DNA of 56,761 nt from Dethiosulfovibrio peptidovorans (lineage in GTDB: Bacteria; Synergistota; Synergistia; Synergistales; Dethiosulfovibrionaceae): NCBI GenBank assembly GCA_002748665.1, contig PDTB01000026.1, positions 1 through 56,761 of the forward strand, written 5' to 3'. The first letter of the stretch is position 1; each line of letters opens with the position of its first letter. The notes below the pieces were generated by a model, which saw only the letters and a list, made by a program, of their open reading frames with translations, had not been told where the DNA came from and made no database searches. The position numbers were made by a program, and so were the translations under genes. Shown here in pieces: positions 25,523 to 33,669 of the stretch.

Positions 25523-27222
25523 GTCCTCGTCCTTTCGCTGTCGTATCCTCTAGTGTCCACCAGAAGTCCGTTTCGATACATCGTGTCGGTTCCCGGGAGG
25601 AGGATAAGGGTTCGCATGTCCACGGCCTCAGCGGAGAGGTCTTTCAGGTCCATGGAGACGATGGATTCATCGGGACGACCAGCGTCCCGAATCAGCCAGA
25701 CGGTCTGTCCCTCTCTGCCCTCGTAAGCTTTTTTCACTCGGTTGAGCTTGGCCTCCAGAGCTCGACGAACCGGGTTGTACAGAGCCACCGTCAACCCGGT
25801 GGAGACGGCCCCATCCAGGGCTCGCTCGATGGCCTTCCATGGCTGAAGATAGTCCGACAGGGACAGGAGGATGAGGCCGTTGGCGTATGGTGCTCCCAGA
25901 GTCGCCCCGGCCACCTGTGCTGCCGAGAGGCCGGGAACCACGGTCACGGCGGTTGATCCAGACATGTTGCGGGTCAGTCCCGCCATGCCGAAGAGGATGG
26001 GGTCCCCTCCCGATACGAGAGCCACTCGATAGCCCCGGTCGGCGAGGTCAAGAGCCGATCGAACCCGAGCTTCTTCCTGTCCCATATCGTAGCGCTCCAC
26101 CCGCTTTCCACGGAGCCATTCCGACGGCACCTGGTCGACGTAGAGATGATACCCCACCACGACATCGGCGTCCTGAATCGTCTCTTTGGCCTGAGCTGTG
26201 AGGTATCGTCGGCCGCCGGGCCCCAGCCCCACAACGGTCAGGTGTCCCGGAATCCTGGCTGGATATCTGGCCAGAGCTACGGTCACCCCATCGCTCGCGA
26301 CGCGGGGGCCAAGAAGAGATCCCGCCGATGCGGCGCAGGGTTCGGCCACTCCTGGAAGCCCCAGATGTCGTTGAGACGCTGAGGGCGTGAAGGGGCCCTC
26401 CATGGTTCGAATCTCGTCGTCGTCCACGACGAGGAGCGGAACGTTCAGTTCCTGAGCGAGGGCAGAGAGGCCCGACTCGTCGGCCTTCAGGGCGATGGTC
26501 CTGATCTCCCTGAGCCCCTGAATGAGGAATCCCTGAGCGCTCAGCGCCGTCTCCAGGATCTCTCGAATGGTTTGAAGAGGCGTTCCACGCCGGCAGCCGA
26601 TCCCGGCGACGAGGGACGGCGGTATAAGCTGAACCTGGTGGGGAGAGAGGTCTCTCTGTCGGGGTGAGACCACGACATCGGCCGTATCGGGGTTGTCTCC
26701 CGGAACGTAGCGCTCAGGGAAGGGAGGTGTGACCTCGTCAGGGTCGATCCAGAAACTCAGGTCTCGCCCATCCAGAAGAGCTCCGTTCGTCGCGATCAAG
26801 GCTTTTCGACCGATCAGACTCCAGCCCCATCGGTGGCACAGGAGGTCCGGTGCCCCGGCGTAGATCCTGTCGGTGGATGTAGTCAGGATGAGATCGGCAT
26901 CCAGAGTTGCCGCGAGTCGTCGGGCGAGGTCGGTCCCTCCGCCCAGGTGAGCGCCCGTGATGGGGATGACCATGGAGCCATCCTCGGTGATGACCAGCAC
27001 CGCCGGGTCACTGGCCTTATCCCGAAGGAGCGGGGCCACCACTCGAACGGCCACGCCGATAGATCCTACGAGGACGATAGCCTCAGACGAAGGCCACGCC
27101 TGGGCTACAGCTGAGCGAAGCCCCTCCTTGGGGGGACGTATCAGTTGGCCGTTGAGTGCCTGAGCTGCTACTTGTCCGGTCTGCTCGCCTCTGGAGGAGA
27201 CCACGAAGACGGAGACTGTCAC
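25519..27222 (-). CDS. cbiGH: Fusion: cobalt-precorrin-5A hydrolase (CbiG) + cobalt-precorrin-3 C17-methyltransferase (CbiH)
   Basis: This 567-residue fusion has a CbiG part (about 1-335) with EAIVLVGSIGVAVRVVAPLL, DPAVLVITEDGSMVIPITGAHLGGG, and a C-terminal subdomain beginning LVAGIGCRRGTPLQTI. A short linker leads to the CbiH part (about 342-560): LTVVGLGPGGRRYLTAQAKETI, DVVVGYHLYVDQV, VALVSGGDPILFGMA and VTVVPGLSAAQVAGATLGAPY. Together they perform ring contraction by C17 methylation and release of C20 as acetaldehyde, which is diagnostic of the anaerobic route. It overlaps cbiF upstream and cbiL downstream by ATGA. Confidence 0.94.
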   Translation of the reverse strand: MTVSVFVVSSRGEQTGQVAAQALNGQLIRPPKEGLRSAVAQAWPSSEAIVLVGSIGVAVRVVAPLLRDKASDPAVLVITEDGSMVIPITGAHLGGGTDLARRLAATLDADLILTTSTDRIYAGAPDLLCHRWGWSLIGRKALIATNGALLDGRDLSFWIDPDEVTPPFPERYVPGDNPDTADVVVSPRQRDLSPHQVQLIPPSLVAGIGCRRGTPLQTIREILETALSAQGFLIQGLREIRTIALKADESGLSALAQELNVPLLVVDDDEIRTMEGPFTPSASQRHLGLPGVAEPCAASAGSLLGPRVASDGVTVALARYPARIPGHLTVVGLGPGGRRYLTAQAKETIQDADVVVGYHLYVDQVPSEWLRGKRVERYDMGQEEARVRSALDLADRGYRVALVSGGDPILFGMAGLTRNMSGSTAVTVVPGLSAAQVAGATLGAPYANGLILLSLSDYLQPWKAIERALDGAVSTGLTVALYNPVRRALEAKLNRVKKAYEGREGQTVWLIRDAGRPDESIVSMDLKDLSAEAVDMRTLILLPGTDTMYRNGLLVDTRGYDSERTRT

Positions 27223-27998
27223 GATTTTGCCTTCCTGAAGCGATGGGAGAAGGAGCTGTCATACAGGAGGCTGGTTGTACCTTCGGGGTTCAGGCATCGG
27301 CCCACGACCATGAGGGCGTGGCGGTCGATACCCCGATCCTCCATAGCATGGGCGAGGCCACGAAGATCGGATCGGAGCACAACTTGATCGGGCCAGGTTG
27401 CCCGATAAACACAGGCCGCAGGGGTCTCAGGGGAGAGGCCCCCGTCCATAAGGTCCTGGGTTACCCTTCCCGCCTGTTTCGAGCTGAGAAAGAGGACCAT
27501 CGTGGCCTCATGAGCTGCCAGAGCCGGCAGGGTCTCAGACTGAGGAACTGGGGTTCGACCGGTTCGTCTGGTGCAGATCAGAGTCTGAGTCTCGCCGGGA
27601 ACGGTGTACTGAATTCCCAGCACGGATGCGGCAGCCTGAAGGCTACTCACTCCCGGAACGAATCGAACCCTCAGTCCCTCCCGTTCGAGAAGAGCTTTTT
27701 GCTCGGCAACGGCTCCGTACAGACTGGGATCTCCCGTGTGAAGCCGGACCACCGTTTTACCGTTTCTGGCCGCATCGACCATGGTCTGTACCTGCTCATC
27801 CAGATTCAGGGGTGCTGAGTCCACTGTTTTGCACTCAGGCCGGCAAAATCGAAGGATTTCGGGGTTTACTAAACTACCGGCGTAGAGCACCAGGTCGGCA
27901 TGCTCCAGAAGTTCCTTGCCTCGGATGGTGATCAGGTCGGGGGCACCTGGTCCAGCACCGACGACGTACACTGTAGGCCTGACGTCTGGTTTTGTCAT
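27219..27998 (-). CDS. cbiF: Cobalt-precorrin-4 C11-methyltransferase
   Basis: This 259-residue SAM methylase has VYVVGAGPGAPDLITIRGKELLEHADLVLYAGSLV split over the usual first loop. VVRLHTGDPSLYGAVAEQ and the VPGVSSLQAAASVLGIQYT segment are typical of CbiF/CobM. TRRTGRTPVP is also characteristic of this subgroup. It methylates C11 of cobalt-precorrin-4. AAAGGAGA precedes the ATG by about nine bases. It is in an operon between cbiT and cbiGH, with a 28-base gap to cbiT. Confidence 0.95.
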   Translation of the reverse strand: MTKPDVRPTVYVVGAGPGAPDLITIRGKELLEHADLVLYAGSLVNPEILRFCRPECKTVDSAPLNLDEQVQTMVDAARNGKTVVRLHTGDPSLYGAVAEQKALLEREGLRVRFVPGVSSLQAAASVLGIQYTVPGETQTLICTRRTGRTPVPQSETLPALAAHEATMVLFLSSKQAGRVTQDLMDGGLSPETPAACVYRATWPDQVVLRSDLRGLAHAMEDRGIDRHALMVVGRCLNPEGTTSLLYDSSFSHRFRKAKS

Positions 27999-28026
27999 GG
28001 AATGAGTCTCCTTTCTCGTCGAGAGG

Positions 28027-28608
28027 TCATTGTCGTCCCCGATCTCCCCAGATCAGAAAGGTCGGATTCATCGCTCGAAGCATCCAACCGGCGTTGGTCT
28101 TGTGTCCCACTGAGGGGGCCACCTGCCACATGGAGGGGGATAGCCCCAGAGCATCCATGGTCTCCATAGCCTGCACAGCGGTAGTGGGCATGTTGGCCGT
28201 GATGAGAAGCCGTCCTCCCGGAGCCAGTCCGTGAGCTGTGGCTGTCAATACAGCCGGCAGATCCCCGCCGTGGCCGCCGATCACGGCTCGGGTGAGGAGA
28301 GGAATCCCTTCTAAGGCTTGTGGAGCGTGCCCTTCGATCAGGGTCACAGCTTCGTCCAGGCCAAGGGCCTTCAGGTTTCTCCTGGCTGCGGCGATGGCGT
28401 CGGGGGAGGGGTCCATAGAGTACACGTGTCCGAAACGAACGTGTCGGGCCAGCTCTGCCGTAATACCCCCCGTGCCTGTGCCCACCTCACCCACCACCTG
28501 GCCTGTCAGAGGTTGCAAGAGAGCTGTGACCAACGCTCGGATAGGCATCTTGGTCAGAGGAACGCCCTGAACTCGGACGAAGGATTCCTCGGGAAATGGG
28601 CCGATCAT
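28027..28608 (-). CDS. cbiT: Cobalt-precorrin-6B C15-methyltransferase (decarboxylating)
   Basis: This 193-residue protein has a Rossmann SAM fold rather than the tetrapyrrole-methylase fold: GEVGTGTGGITAELAR (motif I), VYSMDPSPDAIAAARRNLKALG, and RAVIGGHGGDLPAVL. It methylates C15 and decarboxylates the C12 acetate side chain, the CobL C-terminal activity. ATG 28608 is preferred; it overlaps the cbiE stop (ATGA) and gives the MIGPFPEESF start, whose family equivalent is G-x-P-D-x-x-F. An in-frame upstream start at 28731 would lie inside cbiE. Confidence 0.92.
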   Translation of the reverse strand: MIGPFPEESFVRVQGVPLTKMPIRALVTALLQPLTGQVVGEVGTGTGGITAELARHVRFGHVYSMDPSPDAIAAARRNLKALGLDEAVTLIEGHAPQALEGIPLLTRAVIGGHGGDLPAVLTATAHGLAPGGRLLITANMPTTAVQAMETMDALGLSPSMWQVAPSVGHKTNAGWMLRAMNPTFLIWGDRGRQ

Positions 28609-29243
28609 CTCAGGGCCTCCAGGATCGTCACGGTCAGAGATGGCCAGAATACCGATGCCTGAGCGAGGGACGAAAGAGTCCAGCTCTGGATTTGTTCGTC
28701 GTCCAGTCCCAGGTTTGACAGGGTCCAGCACGGCCTGTCCTGGCTCCCCATGTCCAGCAAGGCCTGAGCCGCCGATGCCGGGGTGTTGGCGCCTCCGGTG
28801 AGGATACCTGCCGGTCGATGAGACTGATCGGCAGCCTTCCGGAGCTCCTCAATGGAACGCCCATGGACACTGAGAAACAACGCTTCCTGCCAGGGGAGAC
28901 CCAGCCTGGCGAAGGCCAGAGGGATCGAACCCAGGCCGGGGATCATCTCCACCTCGTCTCGGGGCAGCGAAGCTGCCAGGGTGGTCCCCAGGCTGTAGAA
29001 ACAGGGGTCTCCCGATACGAGGATCGCCATTCGGACCCCGGGACGACGCGTTCGAGCGAGATCCACGGCCTGGATGTAGGTCCCCGATACGGGGATTGTG
29101 CTCTTGTCGGGCATGTCACGAAACATCTCGAGCAGACGGGGAGCCCCTACCAGCACGTGAGCTTCCTGTATAGCTCTCAGGGCTACCGGCAGAAGGTAGT
29201 CCCGGGAACCGGGCCCCACCCCTACGATGTACACTTTGTCCAT
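28605..29243 (-). CDS. cbiE: Cobalt-precorrin-7 C5-methyltransferase
   Basis: This 212-residue tetrapyrrole methylase begins VYIVGVGPGSRDYLLPVALR, with VLVGAPRLLEMF, ILVSGDPCFYSLGTTLAASL and the MIPGLGSIPLAFARLGLPW segment typical of CbiE / the CobL N-terminal domain. It methylates C5. It overlaps cbiD at its start by 22 bases and cbiT at its end by ATGA, so translation is tightly coupled. In many bacteria cbiE and cbiT are one gene (cobL); here they are separate. Confidence 0.93.
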   Translation of the reverse strand: MDKVYIVGVGPGSRDYLLPVALRAIQEAHVLVGAPRLLEMFRDMPDKSTIPVSGTYIQAVDLARTRRPGVRMAILVSGDPCFYSLGTTLAASLPRDEVEMIPGLGSIPLAFARLGLPWQEALFLSVHGRSIEELRKAADQSHRPAGILTGGANTPASAAQALLDMGSQDRPCWTLSNLGLDDEQIQSWTLSSLAQASVFWPSLTVTILEALR

Positions 29244-30355
29244 ACACTCGCCTCCGTGAGATTTTCCGGCCAGGTCCCCAGGATGTTCCCGGCCAGGTCG
29301 GTCAGAGCTGTCGCGATATCCACACGGCCTTCCAGGAGATCTCGGGATCGCTCGGCCGCACGTCGGGCGATGTGGCCGAACGCCTCCTCCAGCCCGTCCC
29401 GCTGGAGGATCGCCACCGCTGCCTCGGCCAGCTTGAGGTCCAGAATTTCCCGGACGGTTCCGGCCGAGGCACCGCAGGCTCCCGCCCAGGCAGCCACGGT
29501 CTCAAGCCTGGCGTCCCCGGATCGGTAGTTTGTGTCGAACAGGCCGGCTGCTACCTTTGTCAGCTTTCCTATGTGCCCCAGGAGGACGACCTTGGAGATA
29601 TCCTCCTTGAGACACCGTTTCAGGGTGTAGCCGACCTTGTCGCCTGTCTTGACGATTCGTCCCTTCGGAACGGAGAATCGCTCGGTCAGGATTTTCTCCC
29701 CGATGTAGCCCAGTGGGAGGAAGAGAGCTCCATCGCCGATCTCCTGTCGAGCTACCCGGACGTACAGATCGATCGATGCCTCCCATGCCGCTGTGGACTT
29801 GGGTTCTACTATACCGGTGGTCCCGATCACAGAGATACCTCCTTCGATGCCCAGCCGGGGATTCCAGGTTTTCTGGGCGAGTTCTTCTCCATCGGGGATG
29901 AAGACCTCCACCTCGAGCCCTCGCCCCGGCGGAGTCAGGGGCTTCAGATCCCGGGCGATCATCCGCCGGGGGGTGGGGTTGATGGCGGCTTCCCCTGGAG
30001 GCATGGGGAGCCCCGGCTTGGTGACGGTTCCCACACCCAGGCCCCCGATGATGTGAATTCCCGGCTCATCCACAATTCGGACGGTACAGCAGAAACGATG
30101 CCCGTCTGTGACATCGGGGTCGTCGCCGGATTGCTTCACCACGCAGCACGAAGCCCACCCGTCACCGAGTTTCACGTCGATCAGGGGAAGCTCCAGGTCC
30201 ATGCCGTTGGGAAGCTCCAGGGGAACGGACGCCATAGACTTGCCCGAGACCGCCATGATAGCCGCTCCTTTTGCGGCCCCGTGGACCGAGGTTCCTGAGG
30301 TGAAGCCTCGCTGAAGTCCTCCGATCGAGCCCAGAGCCTTCAGTGGATCGATCAT
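29222..30355 (-). CDS. cbiD: Cobalt-precorrin-5B C1-methyltransferase
   Basis: This 377-residue enzyme of the CbiD family is specific to the anaerobic cobalamin route; it methylates C1. The opening GFTSGTSVHGAAKGAAIMA corresponds to the family's G-x-T-T-G-x-C-A-x-A-A-x-A-A. The central LPLGYIGEKILTERF and the glycine-rich VVLLGHIGKLTKVAAGLFDTN follow, with the family hallmark H-x-G-K-x-x-K. The usual T-G-S-C is replaced by T-S-G-T-S here. The ATG overlaps the cbiC stop by four bases. Confidence 0.94.
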   Translation of the reverse strand: MIDPLKALGSIGGLQRGFTSGTSVHGAAKGAAIMAVSGKSMASVPLELPNGMDLELPLIDVKLGDGWASCCVVKQSGDDPDVTDGHRFCCTVRIVDEPGIHIIGGLGVGTVTKPGLPMPPGEAAINPTPRRMIARDLKPLTPPGRGLEVEVFIPDGEELAQKTWNPRLGIEGGISVIGTTGIVEPKSTAAWEASIDLYVRVARQEIGDGALFLPLGYIGEKILTERFSVPKGRIVKTGDKVGYTLKRCLKEDISKVVLLGHIGKLTKVAAGLFDTNYRSGDARLETVAAWAGACGASAGTVREILDLKLAEAAVAILQRDGLEEAFGHIARRAAERSRDLLEGRVDIATALTDLAGNILGTWPENLTEASVWTKCTS

Positions 30356-30984
30356 GATTTCAAGGCCAACTTGACCAGGGCATTGACGATAGAGGCGGCG
30401 ACGGGACTTCCTCCCTTGGGCCCCGGAGCTGTGATGGACGGGTAGTCCAGGTCAATGAGCTCCTGATGGGATTCGGCTGCTCCCACGAAACCGATGGGCA
30501 TGCCGATGACAAGGGCAGGGTGAGCCTCTTCGGCCCTGATCCTGTCGATCACCTCAAAGAGGGCTGTCGGGGCGTTTCCTATGGCGATTATCGCCCCGTC
30601 CATGTAGGACACGGCTTTTCTCATAGCCATCTGGGATCGTGTGGCGTTTTCAGTGCTCTTGGCCATCTCGGTCACGTCGGGGTCGTTGAGAAAGGTGAGA
30701 ACCTCGCTACCCAGAGACTGGATTCCCTGTTTCCGGATCCCAGCTCGGACCATCTCCACGTCGGTAATGACAGGAGATCCGTTTCTCAATGCCGTCAACC
30801 CCGACTCGATGGCTCTGGGGTGGATATACAGGCTGAGGCCAAACTCCACGTCGGCCGTGGCATGGGCCACCCTGGTCACGATGGCCTTCTCCTGTTCGGT
30901 TCCGTGGAAGGGGCCCATTTTCTCGTGCAGGATCCTGAAGCTTTTGGCTTCGATCTCCGATGGCGTCATAAATCGTCGCATCAT
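30352..30984 (-). CDS. cbiC: Cobalt-precorrin-8 methylmutase
   Basis: This 210-residue protein moves the methyl group from C11 to C12, giving cobyrinate. IEAKSFRIL, the active-site histidine in VTRVAHATADVEF, and VITDVEMVRAGI are conserved. MDGAIIAIGNAPTALFEVI and PALVIGMPIGFVGAAESH are also characteristic of CbiC/CobH. The length is as in the family. It is positioned 65 bases after cbiA and overlaps cbiD by ATGA. Confidence 0.95.
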   Translation of the reverse strand: MMRRFMTPSEIEAKSFRILHEKMGPFHGTEQEKAIVTRVAHATADVEFGLSLYIHPRAIESGLTALRNGSPVITDVEMVRAGIRKQGIQSLGSEVLTFLNDPDVTEMAKSTENATRSQMAMRKAVSYMDGAIIAIGNAPTALFEVIDRIRAEEAHPALVIGMPIGFVGAAESHQELIDLDYPSITAPGPKGGSPVAASIVNALVKLALKS

Positions 30985-31049
30985 GATCGTCTCCTCCTGT
31001 CTCTCATCGTTGAGTTTTCAAAGAAAGGGCAGGCCTGGTACCCTGTGTG

Positions 31050-32438
31050 TCAATTCCTGGCTGCCCTTGTGTTGCGCCACGAGAGGGCCGCTTCGAGGAA
31101 TCGCTTCGGAATAGATGGATCGCTGGCGAAGTGGATGTGCAGGTAGCTGGCCAGGACGTTGGCCGTAGCCAGTCCTTCCTCGGTGACGCCGTCCCCTTTG
31201 ATCAGTCGCAGAGCTGCTTGATGCGGGGGGCCTTCGTAGGCTGACCAGTGGAAAACGTGACCTTTGATCCTGGTACCGGCCGGTCCGAGGATCGTATCGA
31301 CCAGAGTTTGTCCGTCACAATATCCCAGGGCACGGCGTTTTTTCCCCAGGGTCATCCGACCGGGGAAGAACCCAACCATGGAGTGTTCATGCCCGTCCTG
31401 CGTCTCAATTCGGTCCACGAGGTACATCAATCCGCCGCATTCGGCGTAGATCGGCATTCCTTGACGGGCTTTGTCCAGGATATCGGCCCTCATACATCGG
31501 TTCGCCTCGAGTTCGGGTGCCCCGAGCTCGGGATAGCCACCGCCTAGGTACAGACAGTCGGCCTCCTGTGGAAGGTGACTGTCAGTCAGGGGACTGAACG
31601 GAACGATCCGTGCTCCCTGATATTCCAGCAAGTCCAGGTTGTCCTGATAGTAAAAATGGAACGCTCGGTCCATGGCCACAGCTACGGTGACGGTCGGTTT
31701 TTTTGGCGCTTCGGCAAAAAGCCTCGTCGTGTAGGGAGGCAGATCGGGTACGTCTGTTGCCAGGGCCATAAGAGCATCGAGGTGTATATGTCGCTCAACC
31801 AGATCGACCAGTCGGTCGAGGGAGGCGGCGAAGTCGTCCTGTTCCCAGGCTGAAACCAGGCCGAGATGGCGTTCCGGTACTGCTACCAGGGGTTCTCTTG
31901 GGATGTACCCCAACACGGTTGTCGAACTGGCTGAATCGATTGCCTGAGTGATCATCTCGGCATGACGGGGGCTTCCGATCCGGTTCAGGATCACTCCAGC
32001 CACGGGGACTGACGGGTCAAAAGTGGCAAATCCGTGGACGACGGCGGCGGCGCTTCGGGCCATGGCCCGGGCGTCCAGAACGAGAACCACCGGTGTTTGA
32101 GACATACGAGCGAGGCTGGCCGCACTTCCCCGATCGTCAAGGCCGGATGCACCGTCGAAGAGCCCCATGACGCCCTCAATCAATGTTAGATCGGCTCCTC
32201 GGGTACCTCGATCTATCAGCTCCAATACGGCATCCTGGGTCAGAAGCCTGGAATCCAGGTTGCGGCAGGGGCGTCCTGATGCGATGCTGTGGTATCCTGG
32301 GTCGATGTAGTCCGGTCCCGTCTTGAATGTTTGAACCGAGGTCCCTAGGCGACTCAGGGCGGCGGCTAGGCCCATGAGGACGGTCGTTTTCCCCGAACCG
32401 CTGTGGGTTCCCGCCACGATCAGCCGAGGCAGGCTCAT
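31050..32438 (-). CDS. cbiA: Cobyrinate a,c-diamide synthase
   Basis: This 462-residue ATP- and glutamine-dependent amidase acts on the a and c side chains. The N-terminal P-loop is AGTHSGSGKTTVLMGL (about residues 9-24), followed by the DTBS-like domain with EGVMGLFDG. The C-terminal glutaminase domain has YAECGGLMYL with the nucleophile cysteine, preceded by LYLGGGYPEL, and a terminal histidine in SYLHIHFASD. It overlaps the adenosyltransferase upstream by ATGA. Full length and intact. Confidence 0.95.
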   Translation of the reverse strand: MSLPRLIVAGTHSGSGKTTVLMGLAAALSRLGTSVQTFKTGPDYIDPGYHSIASGRPCRNLDSRLLTQDAVLELIDRGTRGADLTLIEGVMGLFDGASGLDDRGSAASLARMSQTPVVLVLDARAMARSAAAVVHGFATFDPSVPVAGVILNRIGSPRHAEMITQAIDSASSTTVLGYIPREPLVAVPERHLGLVSAWEQDDFAASLDRLVDLVERHIHLDALMALATDVPDLPPYTTRLFAEAPKKPTVTVAVAMDRAFHFYYQDNLDLLEYQGARIVPFSPLTDSHLPQEADCLYLGGGYPELGAPELEANRCMRADILDKARQGMPIYAECGGLMYLVDRIETQDGHEHSMVGFFPGRMTLGKKRRALGYCDGQTLVDTILGPAGTRIKGHVFHWSAYEGPPHQAALRLIKGDGVTEEGLATANVLASYLHIHFASDPSIPKRFLEAALSWRNTRAARN

Positions 32439-32950
32439 CGTTCGATTCCCACTCGGGCGAGTACGCCGTCTCGGTAGTGGTGCTGTATGGCCCGCATCTC
32501 CGTGACCACGTCAGCTGCGCCCATCACGGATGGCGGAGCCCCTCGTCCCGTGAGAATGAGCTCCACTGATTCGGGCTTACGGTGTATAAGGTCCAGGACC
32601 TGCCCCTCCGAGAGCAGCCCCTTGGACAGGGCGACTAAAATTTCGTCGGCCACGACAAGGTCATACCCCTGGTACAGGGCATCGGAGAGTCTGAGCATTC
32701 CAGCTTGGGCCATGTGTCGATCCCTCTCGGTCATGGGGCTGCCGATTTGCCTCTGGGCTCCGTAGAGCTCGGTGACGACCCGAGGGGCGAAGATCTGCAA
32801 CGCGTCGATCTCCCCAGAATTCCGGCTCTTGAGAAACTGGCCGACATACACCGAAAATCCCGCTCCCAGGGCGCGCAATGCCTGACCTATTGCGGCGGTG
32901 GTCTTGCCTTTTCCATCTCCTGTGTTGACTGTTATGTAGCCTCGTTCCAC
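32435..32950 (-). CDS. cobO: Corrinoid adenosyltransferase (CobA/CobO/BtuR family)
   Basis: This 171-residue cytoplasmic enzyme adds the upper adenosyl ligand to cob(I)alamin or cobyrinic acid diamide. The Walker-type loop GDGKGKTTAAIGQALRA is at about residues 11-27. DLVVADEILVALSKGLL and LILTGRGAPP are family-typical. The start is GTG 32950, with AAAGGAG about ten bases upstream. It is the first gene of the 12-gene minus-strand tetrapyrrole operon. Upstream, a minus-strand TACAAT (forward 33024-33029) may be its -10. No cobalamin riboswitch was recognised in the 165-base divergent gap. Confidence 0.95.
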   Translation of the reverse strand: MERGYITVNTGDGKGKTTAAIGQALRALGAGFSVYVGQFLKSRNSGEIDALQIFAPRVVTELYGAQRQIGSPMTERDRHMAQAGMLRLSDALYQGYDLVVADEILVALSKGLLSEGQVLDLIHRKPESVELILTGRGAPPSVMGAADVVTEMRAIQHHYRDGVLARVGIER

Positions 32951-33115
32951 CGGGCGTTTCGCTCCTTTCCCTGGACGGTCTTCTCCTGTACACTTTCAGT
33001 GTGTGTTGATCGTCCTTTGTGTTATTGTACCCTTTTTGTGAAAGGAATGAGCGACACGACACGAGGGGTGCATGTGTTCGTGAGAGAAAAGAGGGCGTAA
33101 GGGGTGAGATGAACC

Positions 33116-33646
33116 ATGGATGTGGCCGGGCTGCATCGGCTGTGCACGAAGGATCGACGAGGCGACTACGTATTAGAACGGGAGACGGCCCTTCAAAAAT
33201 TGGAGGGCCTTCCTGGGTGGCCGTCTCTGGATGAGATCCTGGACAGGATGAGACGGTGGTGTTTGTCCATGGGGATCAAACGGGACGGTGATAGTTTTTC
33301 TTTTCAGGACGTCCATGGTGCTGTCCCCTTCACTGGTTCAGCGACCCGGTTTGGTGACGAGCTCAGCGTCCTCCTGGTGGTTCTCGGTCAAGGACGACAG
33401 CGGTATCGGATTCTGGGGCTCTGGGGTGAGTATCGCTGGTCCGTCTGTTATCAGGAGCCATTTTTGGCCGAGTGGCGAAGCTATCCCAGTGGTGAGCGGT
33501 GGTGGGGTATCCCGAATCGAGACTGGTGCGATGAGCGGGAGGCTCGGTCTCGATACGATTGGCTGTGTCGCCGTCGCCAAATTCATCGAGTCCGCTTGCT
33601 GTACGACGGCAAGGTCGTGGATGAGCATCTGTCGGGGAATCGATGA
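33116..33646 (+). CDS. Unknown protein at the head of the plus-strand cobalamin genes
   Basis: This 176-residue protein was not recognised. It is soluble, rich in Trp and Arg (GLWGEYRWSVCYQEPF, then RWWGIPNRDWCDERE), without membrane segments or a nucleotide-binding motif. Its stop region overlaps the open frame of cbiP and the cbiP start is only 23 bases on, so the two are presumably co-transcribed. AAGGGGTGAG precedes the ATG. Position suggests a link with cobalamin metabolism, but sequence gives no function. Confidence 0.65.
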   Translation: MDVAGLHRLCTKDRRGDYVLERETALQKLEGLPGWPSLDEILDRMRRWCLSMGIKRDGDSFSFQDVHGAVPFTGSATRFGDELSVLLVVLGQGRQRYRILGLWGEYRWSVCYQEPFLAEWRSYPSGERWWGIPNRDWCDEREARSRYDWLCRRRQIHRVRLLYDGKVVDEHLSGNR

Positions 33647-33669
33647 TGGATGGACGGACGGAGGAAAAC

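Noticed and set aside
32951-33115. Cobalamin riboswitch in the divergent cob promoter region
   Set aside because: I looked for the conserved B12-box (GCCACTG type) on both strands and did not see it; the gap is also short for a full riboswitch.
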